Positions 6,998 through 14,327 are shown, counted from the stretch's first letter. The stretch is 14,327 nucleotides of DNA from an uncultured Brevinema sp. (GCA_947036575.1 CAMQSH010000034.1:1-14327); one strand, 5' to 3'. Translations and numbers: made by a program. The notes: generated from the letters alone by a model not told the origin.

Positions 6998-8959
6998 CTA
7001 CTTATCAATAATTATTGGTTTTCGCCAAAAACCAATAATACAAGCAGTAGTAAGAATTCCTGCAAAGGTACAGCCTACCCAAGTAACAACAGGGATAGGT
7101 TGGACAATATATCCAATGATAGCACCTAAAGGAGATCCAATACCACCGTAATTAACACATCCTGTTAAGATTACTAATGCACCTGCAACTGCAGATCCAA
7201 TAGTAGATGCTACAATCATTTGTAGAGGGTGGGTAGCAACAAAAGGTAAAGCGCCTTCAGAAACACCAACAATTCCCATCCCAAAAGAGGAACTTGCAGT
7301 GATTTTTTCTTCTTCGGTGAATTTGTTTTTAAATAAAATAGAAGCTAACCATACTCCAAGAGGGGCAATAGAAATAGCCGCTTGCACTGCTGTGTTGGGG
7401 ACTAAATTTGCTCCTTGAATTCCAAATTGTGCTATAGTATCAGCAGATACGGCACCTGCAAAAATAAAAGCAGTTTTATTGACAGGACCACCAAAATCAA
7501 AGCCTATCATTCCACCGAGTACAGCACCTATAATAACAGGAAATGCAGCATAAGTATTAGAAAGATTTGTTAATCCAGTATACATGGAATCCATGAAAAG
7601 AGCAATAGGGGCTCCTAATAAATAAGTAATAACAATCATAATCATTAAGGTAGCAAGAAGAGGAAAAACCATAATACCGAGTAAAGGTTTGAAGACTTTT
7701 GGCCATGTCCAACTAGACATCCAACGAACAAAATACCCAACAATAATAGCTACTAAAATAGCTGCTAAAAAACCACCACCTGATTTTGTTCCAAGGTATG
7801 TTGCATCGTTAGCAATATAAGTACCTATCATTGCTGGTGCCATCGCAGGTTTACCCGCAATAGAATTAGCCATGAATCCTGAAAATAATGGGATCATCAA
7901 GAGAAAACCAACTTGACCGACACGGAATAATTTACCCATAAAATAACCAAGATGGGTGTTCATATCGAATCCCCAATTAACAATCTGACCCAAATCATTA
8001 CGTTGGAAAGCAAAAACGTTAGCAATCGCTAGTAATAAACCAGCTCCTATAGCCATAGGTACCATAAAGGAAATACCATTCATAATATGAGAAACGATAC
8101 TATCGCCTTTTGTAGAATTTCCTACACTAATACGAATATTAGATTTGTGGAGATTAGCATTAGCATAAGCTTGATTGATTGTAGATTTTGCATCTTTAAT
8201 AGCTTTACTTGCTGTCGTTTCAAAAAGTCTTTTTCCATCAAATCGTGCTAAATCGACTTGAGCATTAACAGCAATGATAACAACATCTGCATGCTGAATT
8301 TCTTCATTAGTGAGTTCATCTTCTACTCCCATGGCACCTTGTTTTTCAATTTTAATAGAATAACCAAGTTCTAAGGCATTTCTTGTGAGAGCTTCTGCTG
8401 CCATATAGGTATGAGCTATCCCTGTAGGACAAGAGGTGATTCCTATAATTTGAGGAAGTCCGCTTTGAGTTTGAGTAGTAGACTTTGAAGTTTCTTCAAG
8501 AATACTTTGTGCTTCTTGAAGAAACTCTTGAGGAGAAGTAGTATTGAAAAGTTTTGTTCTTTTTTCATCATCAGATAATAGTAGGCTTAGTTCTGAAAGA
8601 GTTTCGATAAAAAAATCACCTTTTTGTGTCTCAGGTACAGCTAACAATAGAATGTTTTTTACTTTTTCTGTAGTATTTTCCTCTTCGTTAGACCAATCAA
8701 TTTCTTTATCAAGAGTAATTACACATAAGCTAGCTTTGGTAATATATTTGGATTTAATATGAGGGATGGCACATGAAGGAACAATAACAGTATTTCCTAT
8801 TTTTTCTCTTTCATGTAATCCTGCTACAGTTTTACTGATGTCTGTTGTGAGGTTTTCTGCCATCATTTTTCCAGCACAAAATTGGAACACGTCTTCTTTT
8901 GATGTTAAAGATTGATTGATAAAAATCAACGAAGAAGAAAATAATTGAGTGAGTTGCAT
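6998..8959 (-). CDS. PTS fructose/mannosylglycerate-family permease, EIIABC fusion (MngA-like)
   Basis: This 653-aa inner-membrane sugar phosphotransferase permease has domains in order IIA, IIB, IIC. IIA (about 1-150) has the phospho-accepting His67 in SCAIPHIKS. IIB (about 169-265) opens with IIGITSCPTGIAHTYMAAEA, giving Cys177. IIC (about 285-645) has about eight to ten hydrophobic segments, GFDFGGPVNKTAF (486-498) and SEGALPF (567-573), all typical of the Fru family. It would take phosphate from HPr and phosphorylate its sugar during uptake. Length and the downstream mngB-like gene match E. coli mngA-mngB, so an alpha-mannoside (mannosylglycerate or mannobiose-like) is more likely than fructose; this is inferred from context. 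The ATG has AGGAGA 8 nt upstream. The gene follows the GH18 gene by 46 nt without a visible terminator and precedes mngB by 9 nt. Confidence 0.93.
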   Translation of the reverse strand: MQLTQLFSSSLIFINQSLTSKEDVFQFCAGKMMAENLTTDISKTVAGLHEREKIGNTVIVPSCAIPHIKSKYITKASLCVITLDKEIDWSNEEENTTEKVKNILLLAVPETQKGDFFIETLSELSLLLSDDEKRTKLFNTTSPQEFLQEAQSILEETSKSTTQTQSGLPQIIGITSCPTGIAHTYMAAEALTRNALELGYSIKIEKQGAMGVEDELTNEEIQHADVVIIAVNAQVDLARFDGKRLFETTASKAIKDAKSTINQAYANANLHKSNIRISVGNSTKGDSIVSHIMNGISFMVPMAIGAGLLLAIANVFAFQRNDLGQIVNWGFDMNTHLGYFMGKLFRVGQVGFLLMIPLFSGFMANSIAGKPAMAPAMIGTYIANDATYLGTKSGGGFLAAILVAIIVGYFVRWMSSWTWPKVFKPLLGIMVFPLLATLMIMIVITYLLGAPIALFMDSMYTGLTNLSNTYAAFPVIIGAVLGGMIGFDFGGPVNKTAFIFAGAVSADTIAQFGIQGANLVPNTAVQAAISIAPLGVWLASILFKNKFTEEEKITASSSFGMGIVGVSEGALPFVATHPLQMIVASTIGSAVAGALVILTGCVNYGGIGSPLGAIIGYIVQPIPVVTWVGCTFAGILTTACIIGFWRKPIIIDK

Positions 8960-9005
8960 AAAATATCTCCTATATTTTTATTTAATATGATTTTTATTTA
9001 TAATT

Positions 9006-9899
9006 TTATTGATTTGTTTCTCTTCCTGCTAACTTCCATGTTTTATGAGCGATAGAATAATGACTAGTGCCTAGACGATCTATACTATCTGTATCCAATC
9101 TCCATGCAAATACCCCTAAAGCACCGATCTCTCTAGCTTTATCAATATACATATCTGGTTGATCTGCTGGTCTATCGTAACTTTCACTAGAAAAACCTAT
9201 AAACATTTTTTTAGGATCTATACCTGTCTCTTTGTATTGATCAATAAATTTAAATCTCTTGCCCCAGTAGGTTTGCAAATTAATATAATCAAATACTTCA
9301 TTTGCTGTTTTTCCATCCCAAGCTTCAAAAGAGGTGTGATCAGGAGTGATTGTTAACAAGTATGGGTTATCTTCTCTTTTATCTGTGATAGTTGCTTGGT
9401 TGATATGTTTTCTAAGAGTTTTTGATAAGATGATGAATTCATCTTTGGTAATAGGATCACCTTCAATTTCATAGTCCATATCAAATCCATCTAGTTTATG
9501 AGCTCTAATCATTTTTAAAACACTTTGGGCAAAAACTTCTGGATTACGAGAGCTTTTCCAATAATCTTGCTGACTCCATCCTAAAGAAATTAAAAGCTTA
9601 ATATCAGGATTTTTATCCCTTGCCATCTGAACAATTTGATCTATTCTTTCTTGATCGGTGTAGGGAGCTTCTTTATGGGCATTTTCATATCCTAGTTCAA
9701 AAGCACCATCTTGATCTTTATCATAAGGGTGTGCAAAGGCAATATAAATTAAATCAGCTTTATCAAAAGGAGTTTTTTTGCTAATTCTTCTATTCCAAGA
9801 ATCGTCAAAAATACCAAAAAAATAAGCTACTTTCAAAGGTTTTGGTTGGCTAGTACAAGAGTTTAAAAAAAGTAGCATTGCTACTATAATATATTTCAT
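9006..9899 (-). CDS. GH18 lipoprotein: chitinase / endo-beta-N-acetylglucosaminidase-like
   Basis: This 297-aa protein begins MKYIIVAMLLFLNSC, a short signal ending in a lipobox-like LNSC; Cys15 should be lipidated, anchoring the enzyme outside the cytoplasm. The GH18 barrel covers about 22-290. IKLLISLGW (100-108) is the strand-3 motif. DGFDMDYE (137-144) is the DxxDxDxE motif, with Glu144 the catalytic acid and Asp142 its partner. YINLQTYWG and GVFAWRLDTD mark later barrel strands. The compact barrel resembles EndoF/EndoH-like N-glycan-cleaving enzymes more than long chitinases, but specificity cannot be read. I chose this ATG because GGAGAG lies at 9906-9911 and the lipoprotein signal starts here; the longer frame to 9974 adds 25 residues without a good ribosome site. 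It is first in an apparent operon with the PTS and GH38 genes. Confidence 0.88.
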   Translation of the reverse strand: MKYIIVAMLLFLNSCTSQPKPLKVAYFFGIFDDSWNRRISKKTPFDKADLIYIAFAHPYDKDQDGAFELGYENAHKEAPYTDQERIDQIVQMARDKNPDIKLLISLGWSQQDYWKSSRNPEVFAQSVLKMIRAHKLDGFDMDYEIEGDPITKDEFIILSKTLRKHINQATITDKREDNPYLLTITPDHTSFEAWDGKTANEVFDYINLQTYWGKRFKFIDQYKETGIDPKKMFIGFSSESYDRPADQPDMYIDKAREIGALGVFAWRLDTDSIDRLGTSHYSIAHKTWKLAGRETNQ

Positions 9900-9917
9900 A
9901 AATTTCTCTCCTATTAA

Positions 9918-9945
9918 ATTATAAAATCTTTTCAAAAAATAGCAA
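9918..9945 (-). promoter_or_regulatory. Candidate promoter of the GH18-PTS-GH38 operon
   Basis: On the minus strand TTGCTA (9940-9945), 16 nt, then a perfect TATAAT (9918-9923). Transcription would start near 9911, leaving only about 12 nt before the GH18 ATG, with the Shine-Dalgarno at the extreme 5' end. That is unusually tight, so a start further upstream remains possible. I saw no clear catabolite (cre-type) operator. Confidence 0.4.
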
Positions 9946-9971
9946 GAGCAAAAACATTTTAAAATGAAATT

Positions 9972-10154
9972 CATTACTAAAAAAACACCTTCTTCAGATT
10001 CATCAGTATTATTTAGACGATAGCTATCTGTTATTGTTTCTGTTCTATCTCTGACAAACGCTATGTTTTTGTAATTATAAGCATTGTTGATTGTTATCTC
10101 TTCTCTAATAATACCCCCTACACTTTGTGTACCAGATACAGTACCTGAATAATT
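9972..10154 (-). pseudogene. Remnant of a GLUG-repeat-like surface protein
   Basis: After the TAG at 10155-10157 the minus strand stays open for 60 codons without ATG, GTG or TTG, then reaches the ATG at 9972-9974 and continues in frame into the GH18 gene. The translation contains SGTVSGTQSVGGII, then ITINNAYNY, then TDSYRLNNTDES. That spacing of VSG-VGGI, a hydrophobic/Asn-Ala-Tyr turn and a closing SYxLN motif resembles GLUG repeats of bacterial surface proteins (typically VSGxxxVGGLVG then ISNSYxxG). Without start, Shine-Dalgarno or upstream repeats, it is probably the decayed 3' end of a larger gene whose frame is lost beyond about 9980. The match is by eye only. Otherwise 9975-10157 holds no gene. 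Confidence 0.5.
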
Positions 10155-10157
10155 CTA

Positions 10158-10188
10158 ATAAAAAAACAACTGTATTTATACAGCTGTT
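10158..10188 (-). terminator. Intrinsic terminator of the glycerol operon
   Basis: A 10-bp stem (10165-10174 with 10179-10188) closes around a 4-nt loop. In minus-strand RNA the odd pair is a G-U wobble, and the stem is followed by a long U-tract (the A-run at 10160-10166). It lies 30 nt past the DUF1667 stop codon, closing the operon. Confidence 0.85.
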
Positions 10189-10217
10189 TTAGTGTTTTTT
10201 GAAAATTAATGTAGTGA

Positions 10218-10577
10218 CTAAGGTAAATTAATACATAGGCTACGAGAAGCAATAATATCAACGCCTGTTCCAAGAATGTTTGGAATTAGTACTTGCCCGA
10301 CTTCAATAGGTGCAGTCAACTGTAATTTTTGTATTTCTTGAATACACTGAAAAGTTTGATCGAAAGGTATTGCAGACGTAGTACGAACAGGTATTTTTTT
10401 ATGCAAAGCACCTTTAATAGAAGCTGTTGAAGTTAGCATTCTTTGAGGAGAAATAATTTCTTGAGGTCCAAATTGTGCACCTCTAGAACAAGCATTTCCA
10501 ATAACTTCTAAACTTTCTGAGTCAACGATAATACGACATCCTCTTGGACAAAGTACACAAACTAAATTTTTTTTCAT
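10218..10577 (-). CDS. DUF1667 four-cysteine protein of a glycerol oxidoreductase cluster
   Basis: This 119-aa soluble protein has Cys7, Cys10 and Cys14 in CVLCPRGC and Cys30 in GNACSRG. The C-x2-C-x3-C...C set looks like an iron-sulfur or zinc site. Cys-rich N-terminus and overall length match DUF1667 proteins, usually encoded next to GlpA-like and NAD(P)/FAD oxidoreductase genes, for example in Thermotoga and clostridia. Its exact function is not established; by position it could be an electron-transfer subunit standing in for GlpC. The ATG lies 2 nt after the preceding stop, with AGAGGA as ribosome site inside that gene, so the two are translationally linked. It is the last gene of the operon. 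Confidence 0.9.
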   Translation of the reverse strand: MKKNLVCVLCPRGCRIIVDSESLEVIGNACSRGAQFGPQEIISPQRMLTSTASIKGALHKKIPVRTTSAIPFDQTFQCIQEIQKLQLTAPIEVGQVLIPNILGTGVDIIASRSLCINLP

Positions 10578-10579
10578 AA

Positions 10580-11836
10580 TTATTCCTCTATATAAATAGT
10601 GATCTCTTCCAAATTCTGTGGTAATTTTGTTTTTGGAATAATAATTTTTTCCATTTCTCCAGGACTGAAATGTTTTTTAGCATATTGATGAACAATATTT
10701 TGTTGACACGAGATGGTAACCTTACCTTCAATAGGCTTGGAAACCCTAAATAGCAGTGCATAGAAGTTTTCATCAGTATTCATTCTTAAGGTTCTAGGAA
10801 CAGTATAGATTAATCCATCACCAGTATTGATTAGACGTTCATTAGTAGAGTAATCTGAGTTATCATTAAGATAAACAAAAGCTCCTAATGCAGCTTTCTC
10901 TCCTTCTTCGGATACATTGTCGACTAAATCATGAACATGCAATGAATTACCACATGAAAAAACCCCTTGAATAGAAGTTTCCATCATTTGATTGACTACA
11001 GGACCACGTGATGAAGGATTAATTTTGATACCAGCATCTTCTAATATTGATACGGTAGGTACTAATCCTACAGATAATAATAGAGTATCACACTCTACAT
11101 ATTGTTCTGTTCCAGCTATGGCTTGACGATTTTTATCAACATCTATGATTGTAACCCCTTCTAAACGGGAAGTGCCATGAACTTGGTAGACTGTTTTAGA
11201 AAATGCTAATGGAATATTAAAATCATGTAAGCATTGTATAATGTTTCTTTCTAACCCTGAAGAAAATGATTGTAATTCATAAACACCAACAACTTTTGCT
11301 CCTTCTAAGGTCATACGCCTAGCCATTATAAGTCCAATATCACCAGACCCTAAAATAACTACTTTTTTACCAGGAAGGAGTCCATCAATATTTAAGAATC
11401 GTTGAGCAGATCCTGCTGTCATCACACCAGAGACACGAGGTCCAGGTAAAGAAATCGCTCCTCTAGGTCTTTCCATACAGCCTCCAGCAAAAATAATTGT
11501 TTTTGCTTGTATTTTAAACATGCCTTCAGGACTTTGTACGGTAATTTCTTTATCAGGAGTGATTTTGAGAACAGAAGAATCAACACGTATTATTATAGAA
11601 CATTCAGAAAGAAGTTTTAGCCATTTTTCAACATATTCAGGACCTGTTAGCTCTTCTTTGAAACGATGTAAACCAAATCCATTATGGATACATTGATAAA
11701 GAATACCACCTAATTCTTGATCTCGTTCTAATAATAAAACGTCTTCAATCCCTAATTCATGGGCTTTTACGGCAGCAGCTATACCAGCTGCACCACCACC
11801 AACTATAACAAGATTTCGTTGTTCATATTTAATCAT
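10580..11836 (-). CDS. NAD(P)/FAD-dependent oxidoreductase of the glycerol cluster
   Basis: This 418-aa flavoprotein has two Rossmann folds. FAD-binding VGGGAAGIAAAVKA lies at 12-25 and the pyridine-nucleotide motif GSGDIGLIMARRM at 163-175. IIFAGGCMERPRG (114-126) and IQGVFSCGN (289-297), near the end of the FAD domain, are typical of the disulfide-reductase/NADH-oxidase superfamily. Cys120 and Cys49 are visible, but there is no classical CxxxxC redox pair. A C-terminal beta-rich tail (about 340-418) follows. It probably passes electrons between the GlpA-type subunit and NAD(P) or another carrier. I chose the internal ATG at 11834-11836: it has AAGGG 8 nt upstream, sits just before the FAD motif, and overlaps the previous stop by 8 nt. 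A longer frame to 11908 only adds sequence read through the upstream gene. Confidence 0.93.
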   Translation of the reverse strand: MIKYEQRNLVIVGGGAAGIAAAVKAHELGIEDVLLLERDQELGGILYQCIHNGFGLHRFKEELTGPEYVEKWLKLLSECSIIIRVDSSVLKITPDKEITVQSPEGMFKIQAKTIIFAGGCMERPRGAISLPGPRVSGVMTAGSAQRFLNIDGLLPGKKVVILGSGDIGLIMARRMTLEGAKVVGVYELQSFSSGLERNIIQCLHDFNIPLAFSKTVYQVHGTSRLEGVTIIDVDKNRQAIAGTEQYVECDTLLLSVGLVPTVSILEDAGIKINPSSRGPVVNQMMETSIQGVFSCGNSLHVHDLVDNVSEEGEKAALGAFVYLNDNSDYSTNERLINTGDGLIYTVPRTLRMNTDENFYALLFRVSKPIEGKVTISCQQNIVHQYAKKHFSPGEMEKIIIPKTKLPQNLEEITIYIEE

Positions 11837-13286
11837 TGACTTTTCCCTTATGTGATTTTTCAACAAGATACGATCCATTTTTATCTTGGAAGATCTCTGA
11901 CGGATCAATATTTAACTCACGTGCTATAATGTTAACAATACGAGGCATACAAAAACCTCCTTGACATGTTCCAGCACAAATACGAGTTCGTTTTTTAATG
12001 CCTTCAATAGATCTTCCTCCATTAGGTCGTTGTATTGCATCGATAATTTCTCCTTCAGAAACATTTTCACAGCGACAAACAATACGTCCATAAAGGGGAT
12101 TTGCTTGAATATAACGAGATCTTTCTTCATAAGATGAATAATCCAAATGAACAACGATACGATGAGGATTAAAAGATAGTTTTTGTTTTAATGCTAATCC
12201 ACTTTTTTCAAGCATATTTACAACATCAACAGCAATTGCTGGGGCTGAAGTTAATCCAGGAGACTTAATTCCTGCTATTTCAAAAAATCCTGGAACTTCT
12301 TTTACAGGACCTATGATAAAATCTCCAGTACTTGCTTCTGCTCTGTTTCCTGAAAAATTACGGAGGTTTGATCCATAGGAGAGAGTAGGGATTGATTTTT
12401 TTGCAAGGATTCGAACTTCCTCTAATCCTTCAGGTGTTGTATCTACATTATCAGGATTATCAATAAAATAAGCATTAGGGCCTACAATTAAATTTCCATG
12501 AGCTGTAGGACTGACTAAGACTCCCTTACCTTTATCACTAGGACATTGAAAAACAACAGTATTTGTTAAAGAACCATATTTTTTATCTAACAGGTAATAT
12601 TCACCTCTTCTCACTTTAATTTTATAAGAAGGCTTAGCTATCATATTATGTATCTTATCAGCAAAACCTCCAGCAGCATTAATCAGATAACGAGTCTCAA
12701 TATCTGTACACTTTGGATTATTTGTTTTGATTAGAAATCCTTTTTCAGTTTTTGTAATAGATTCTACTTTGGTATTTAAGGATATATTTACTCCATTAAT
12801 TACAGCACTTTCCATTAATCCTACACATAATTCAAAAGAACTGATAACTGCTGTTTCAGAACACCAATATGCTTCAAGAGCTTCAGATGCAATATTAGGT
12901 TCTTTATCTCTTAATTCTTTTTGTGAAAAAATTGCTTGAGATTCTTTAGGGATACCATTAGCTATTCCTCTATCGTATATTTCTTGTACTGTCTTTTTTT
13001 CTTCTTCAGTAAAAGCTACGACTAAAGCTCCTATTTTTTTATAGGGTACAGATAGGTCTTTACACAGTTGTTCCATCATTCGATTTCCCAAGACATTATA
13101 TTTTGCTGTCAATGTACCAGGCTCAGGGTCATATCCTCCATGAGCAATTCCGCTATTAGCTTTAGTAGATCCAAAAGAGACATCGTTTTCTTTTTCTAAA
13201 ACAAGAACATCTAATTGGAATTTTGATAGTTCACGAGCTAACGCAGACCCACATATACCAGCCCCTATGATTACAACATCTCTCAT
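11829..13286 (-). CDS. GlpA/GlpO-type FAD oxidoreductase with C-terminal BFD-like [2Fe-2S] domain
   Basis: This 485-aa protein has an N-terminal DAO-type FAD fold: IIGAGICGSALAREL (6-20) is the dinucleotide motif, ANSGIAHGGYDPEPGTLTAKY (43-63) the conserved flavin region, and GNRAEASTGDFIIG (313-326) the closing flavin region. The C-terminal 90 residues form a BFD-like domain with CRCENVSEGEI (404-414) and AGTCQGGFC (438-446). Cys404, Cys406, Cys441 and Cys446 are the expected [2Fe-2S] ligands, with an extra Cys437. This architecture fits the GlpA subunit of anaerobic glycerol-3-phosphate dehydrogenase, oxidising glycerol-3-phosphate to dihydroxyacetone phosphate; being directly after glpK supports that. 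It could act on another 2-hydroxy acid or amine. The ATG has AAAGGAAC upstream. It starts 16 nt after glpK and overlaps the next gene by 8 nt. Confidence 0.92.
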   Translation of the reverse strand: MRDVVIIGAGICGSALARELSKFQLDVLVLEKENDVSFGSTKANSGIAHGGYDPEPGTLTAKYNVLGNRMMEQLCKDLSVPYKKIGALVVAFTEEEKKTVQEIYDRGIANGIPKESQAIFSQKELRDKEPNIASEALEAYWCSETAVISSFELCVGLMESAVINGVNISLNTKVESITKTEKGFLIKTNNPKCTDIETRYLINAAGGFADKIHNMIAKPSYKIKVRRGEYYLLDKKYGSLTNTVVFQCPSDKGKGVLVSPTAHGNLIVGPNAYFIDNPDNVDTTPEGLEEVRILAKKSIPTLSYGSNLRNFSGNRAEASTGDFIIGPVKEVPGFFEIAGIKSPGLTSAPAIAVDVVNMLEKSGLALKQKLSFNPHRIVVHLDYSSYEERSRYIQANPLYGRIVCRCENVSEGEIIDAIQRPNGGRSIEGIKKRTRICAGTCQGGFCMPRIVNIIARELNIDPSEIFQDKNGSYLVEKSHKGKVND

Positions 13287-13302
13287 AATTGTTCCTTTGT
13301 AG

Positions 13303-14327
13303 TTATTGTTCTACCCAACTTTTTGAGCGTTCTACGGCTCTAAGCCACTGTTGGTGTAAGTGTAAGGCTTCACCTTTATCAATTGTAGGAGTATATTCTT
13401 TAGCATATTCTTTAGTTTGACGGATTTCGTTTTTATTTTTCCAAACTCCTGTAGCTAAACCTGCTAAATAAGCAGCTCCTAGAGCCGTTGTTTCTCTATT
13501 CTTAGGAACTTTTACAGGCACAGAGAGAATCTCTGATTGGAATTGCATTAAAAAATCATTTGCTGATGCTCCACCATCTGCAGCCAATTCAGATAAGGTA
13601 ATTCCAGAGTCTACTTGCATAATTTCTAAGACATCTTTAGTTTGATAAGCAATACTCTCTAATGTTGCTCGAATGATATGTTCTCTACCTGTTCCCCTGG
13701 TAATACCGATTAACATTCCTCGGGCATAAGGGTCCCAGTAAGGAGCGCCTAGTCCAACAAATGCAGGTACCAAGTACAATCCACCTGTGTTAGGAATTTT
13801 AGAAGCAAAATATCCACTATCTTCAGCTTTGTTAATTAATCTTAGTTCATCTCTGAGCCATTGAATAGCAGCACCTGCTACAAATACACTACCTTCAAGA
13901 GCATAGTCAACTTTACCATTGATACCAATACCTATAGTTGTCAACAATCCATTCTCAGAAGTAATAGCTTTTTCTCCTGTATTCATAAGAAGAAAACAAC
14001 CTGTACCATAGGTATTTTTTGCTTCACCGATTTCAAAACAAGCCTGGCCAAAAAGTGCTGATTGTTGATCTCCAGCAATGCCCGCAATAGGAATATTATA
14101 ATTACTATGTGATAATTTGAAAGTACCATATACTTCAGAACTATCTTTAACTTTAGGAAGCATAGAGCGAGGGATATCTAATTCTTTAAGAAGTTTTTCA
14201 TCCCATTCAAGAGTTTTAATATTGTAGATCATAGTACGAGAAGCATTGGTTTTATCTGTAACATGGACTTCACCACCTGTTAATTTCCAAATTAACCAAG
14301 TATCAATAGTTCCAAATAATAGATCAC
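13303..14327 (-). CDS. glpK: Glycerol kinase, 5' end cut by the window edge
   Basis: About 340 C-terminal residues of glycerol kinase are visible; roughly the first 160 residues of the usual 500 lie outside. The frame is open to the edge: LLFGTIDTWLIWKLTGG precedes the internal ATG at 14230-14232, so that ATG is not the start. Recognisable blocks are NASRTMIYN, IAGIAGDQQSALFGQ, NTYGTGCFLL, LVPAFVGLGAPYWD and LAADGGASANDFLMQFQ, all FGGY/GlpK signatures. The enzyme phosphorylates glycerol with ATP to glycerol-3-phosphate. His at 14107-14109 (KLSHSNYNIP) falls where low-GC Gram-positive GlpK has its HPr-phosphorylated histidine, hinting at PTS control. It heads the visible part of the operon; its promoter is outside the window. 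Confidence 0.97.
   Translation of the reverse strand, partial: DLLFGTIDTWLIWKLTGGEVHVTDKTNASRTMIYNIKTLEWDEKLLKELDIPRSMLPKVKDSSEVYGTFKLSHSNYNIPIAGIAGDQQSALFGQACFEIGEAKNTYGTGCFLLMNTGEKAITSENGLLTTIGIGINGKVDYALEGSVFVAGAAIQWLRDELRLINKAEDSGYFASKIPNTGGLYLVPAFVGLGAPYWDPYARGMLIGITRGTGREHIIRATLESIAYQTKDVLEIMQVDSGITLSELAADGGASANDFLMQFQSEILSVPVKVPKNRETTALGAAYLAGLATGVWKNKNEIRQTKEYAKEYTPTIDKGEALHLHQQWLRAVERSKSWVEQ

Noticed and set aside
9900..9974. N-terminal extension of the GH18 gene by 25 residues
   Set aside because: The shorter start has GGAGAG at 8-nt spacing and gives a clean lipoprotein signal; the extension would bury the signal peptide.
11837..11908. N-terminal extension of the NAD(P)/FAD oxidoreductase
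   Set aside because: The added 24 residues are read through the upstream gene in another frame; the internal ATG has the good ribosome site and sits immediately before the FAD motif.
11924..12154. Second-frame minus-strand open frame inside the GlpA-like gene
   Set aside because: It overlaps the BFD-like [2Fe-2S] domain coding sequence in another frame, with no ribosome site or family resemblance.
14230..14232. ATG as start of glycerol kinase
   Set aside because: The frame continues upstream to the window edge with conserved GlpK sequence, so the gene is truncated by the window, not short.

Overview
This AT-rich bacterial window has every convincing protein gene on the minus strand, so it reads right to left. 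Codon use fits the standard bacterial code: TGG encodes Trp, the larger genes stop at TAA or TAG, and most starts have a purine-rich Shine-Dalgarno sequence. Low GC, glutamine-rich low-complexity protein, a short lipoprotein signal ending in LNSC, a GLUG-like surface-protein remnant and a glpK/flavoprotein/DUF1667 operon fit a low-GC host-associated spirochaete (Brachyspira/Brevinema type) or a Firmicute/Tenericute-like fermenter. The sequence alone does not decide between them.

Right to left: (1) about 14327-10218 is a tight glycerol operon. It contains glycerol kinase (cut by the window edge), a GlpA-type FAD protein with a C-terminal [2Fe-2S] domain, a second pyridine-nucleotide/FAD oxidoreductase and a four-cysteine DUF1667 protein. 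An intrinsic terminator follows at about 10158-10188. (2) About 10154-9972 is an open but start-less stretch that resembles the end of a GLUG-repeat surface protein, probably decayed. (3) 9899-4376 is a glycan unit: a GH18 lipoprotein, a fructose/mannosylglycerate-family PTS permease (IIA-IIB-IIC) and a GH38 MngB-like alpha-mannosidase with a TTG start. A terminator follows. (4) 4190-3324 is a ROK sugar kinase of the YdhR/GmuE type with its own promoter. (5) 3168-2152 is an unrecognised two-TM protein with a Gln-rich hinge; its promoter carries a perfect palindrome and its mRNA begins with a hairpin. (6) 1904-84 is an ABC-F translation-factor ATPase. Its leader has a consensus sigma70 promoter and an apparent 8-codon leader peptide with a strong Shine-Dalgarno.

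Working together, the GH18 enzyme may release or trim glycans outside the cell. The PTS would import and phosphorylate an alpha-mannoside, the GH38 enzyme would split it in the cytoplasm, and the ROK kinase could phosphorylate the freed hexose. The glycerol operon would convert glycerol to glycerol-3-phosphate and then to dihydroxyacetone phosphate, passing electrons through an iron-sulfur/flavin complex. The most novel signals are the ABC-F leader, the GH18-PTS-GH38 combination, the orphan membrane protein with its putative operator, and the GLUG remnant. No RNA genes, IS elements or CRISPR arrays were seen.
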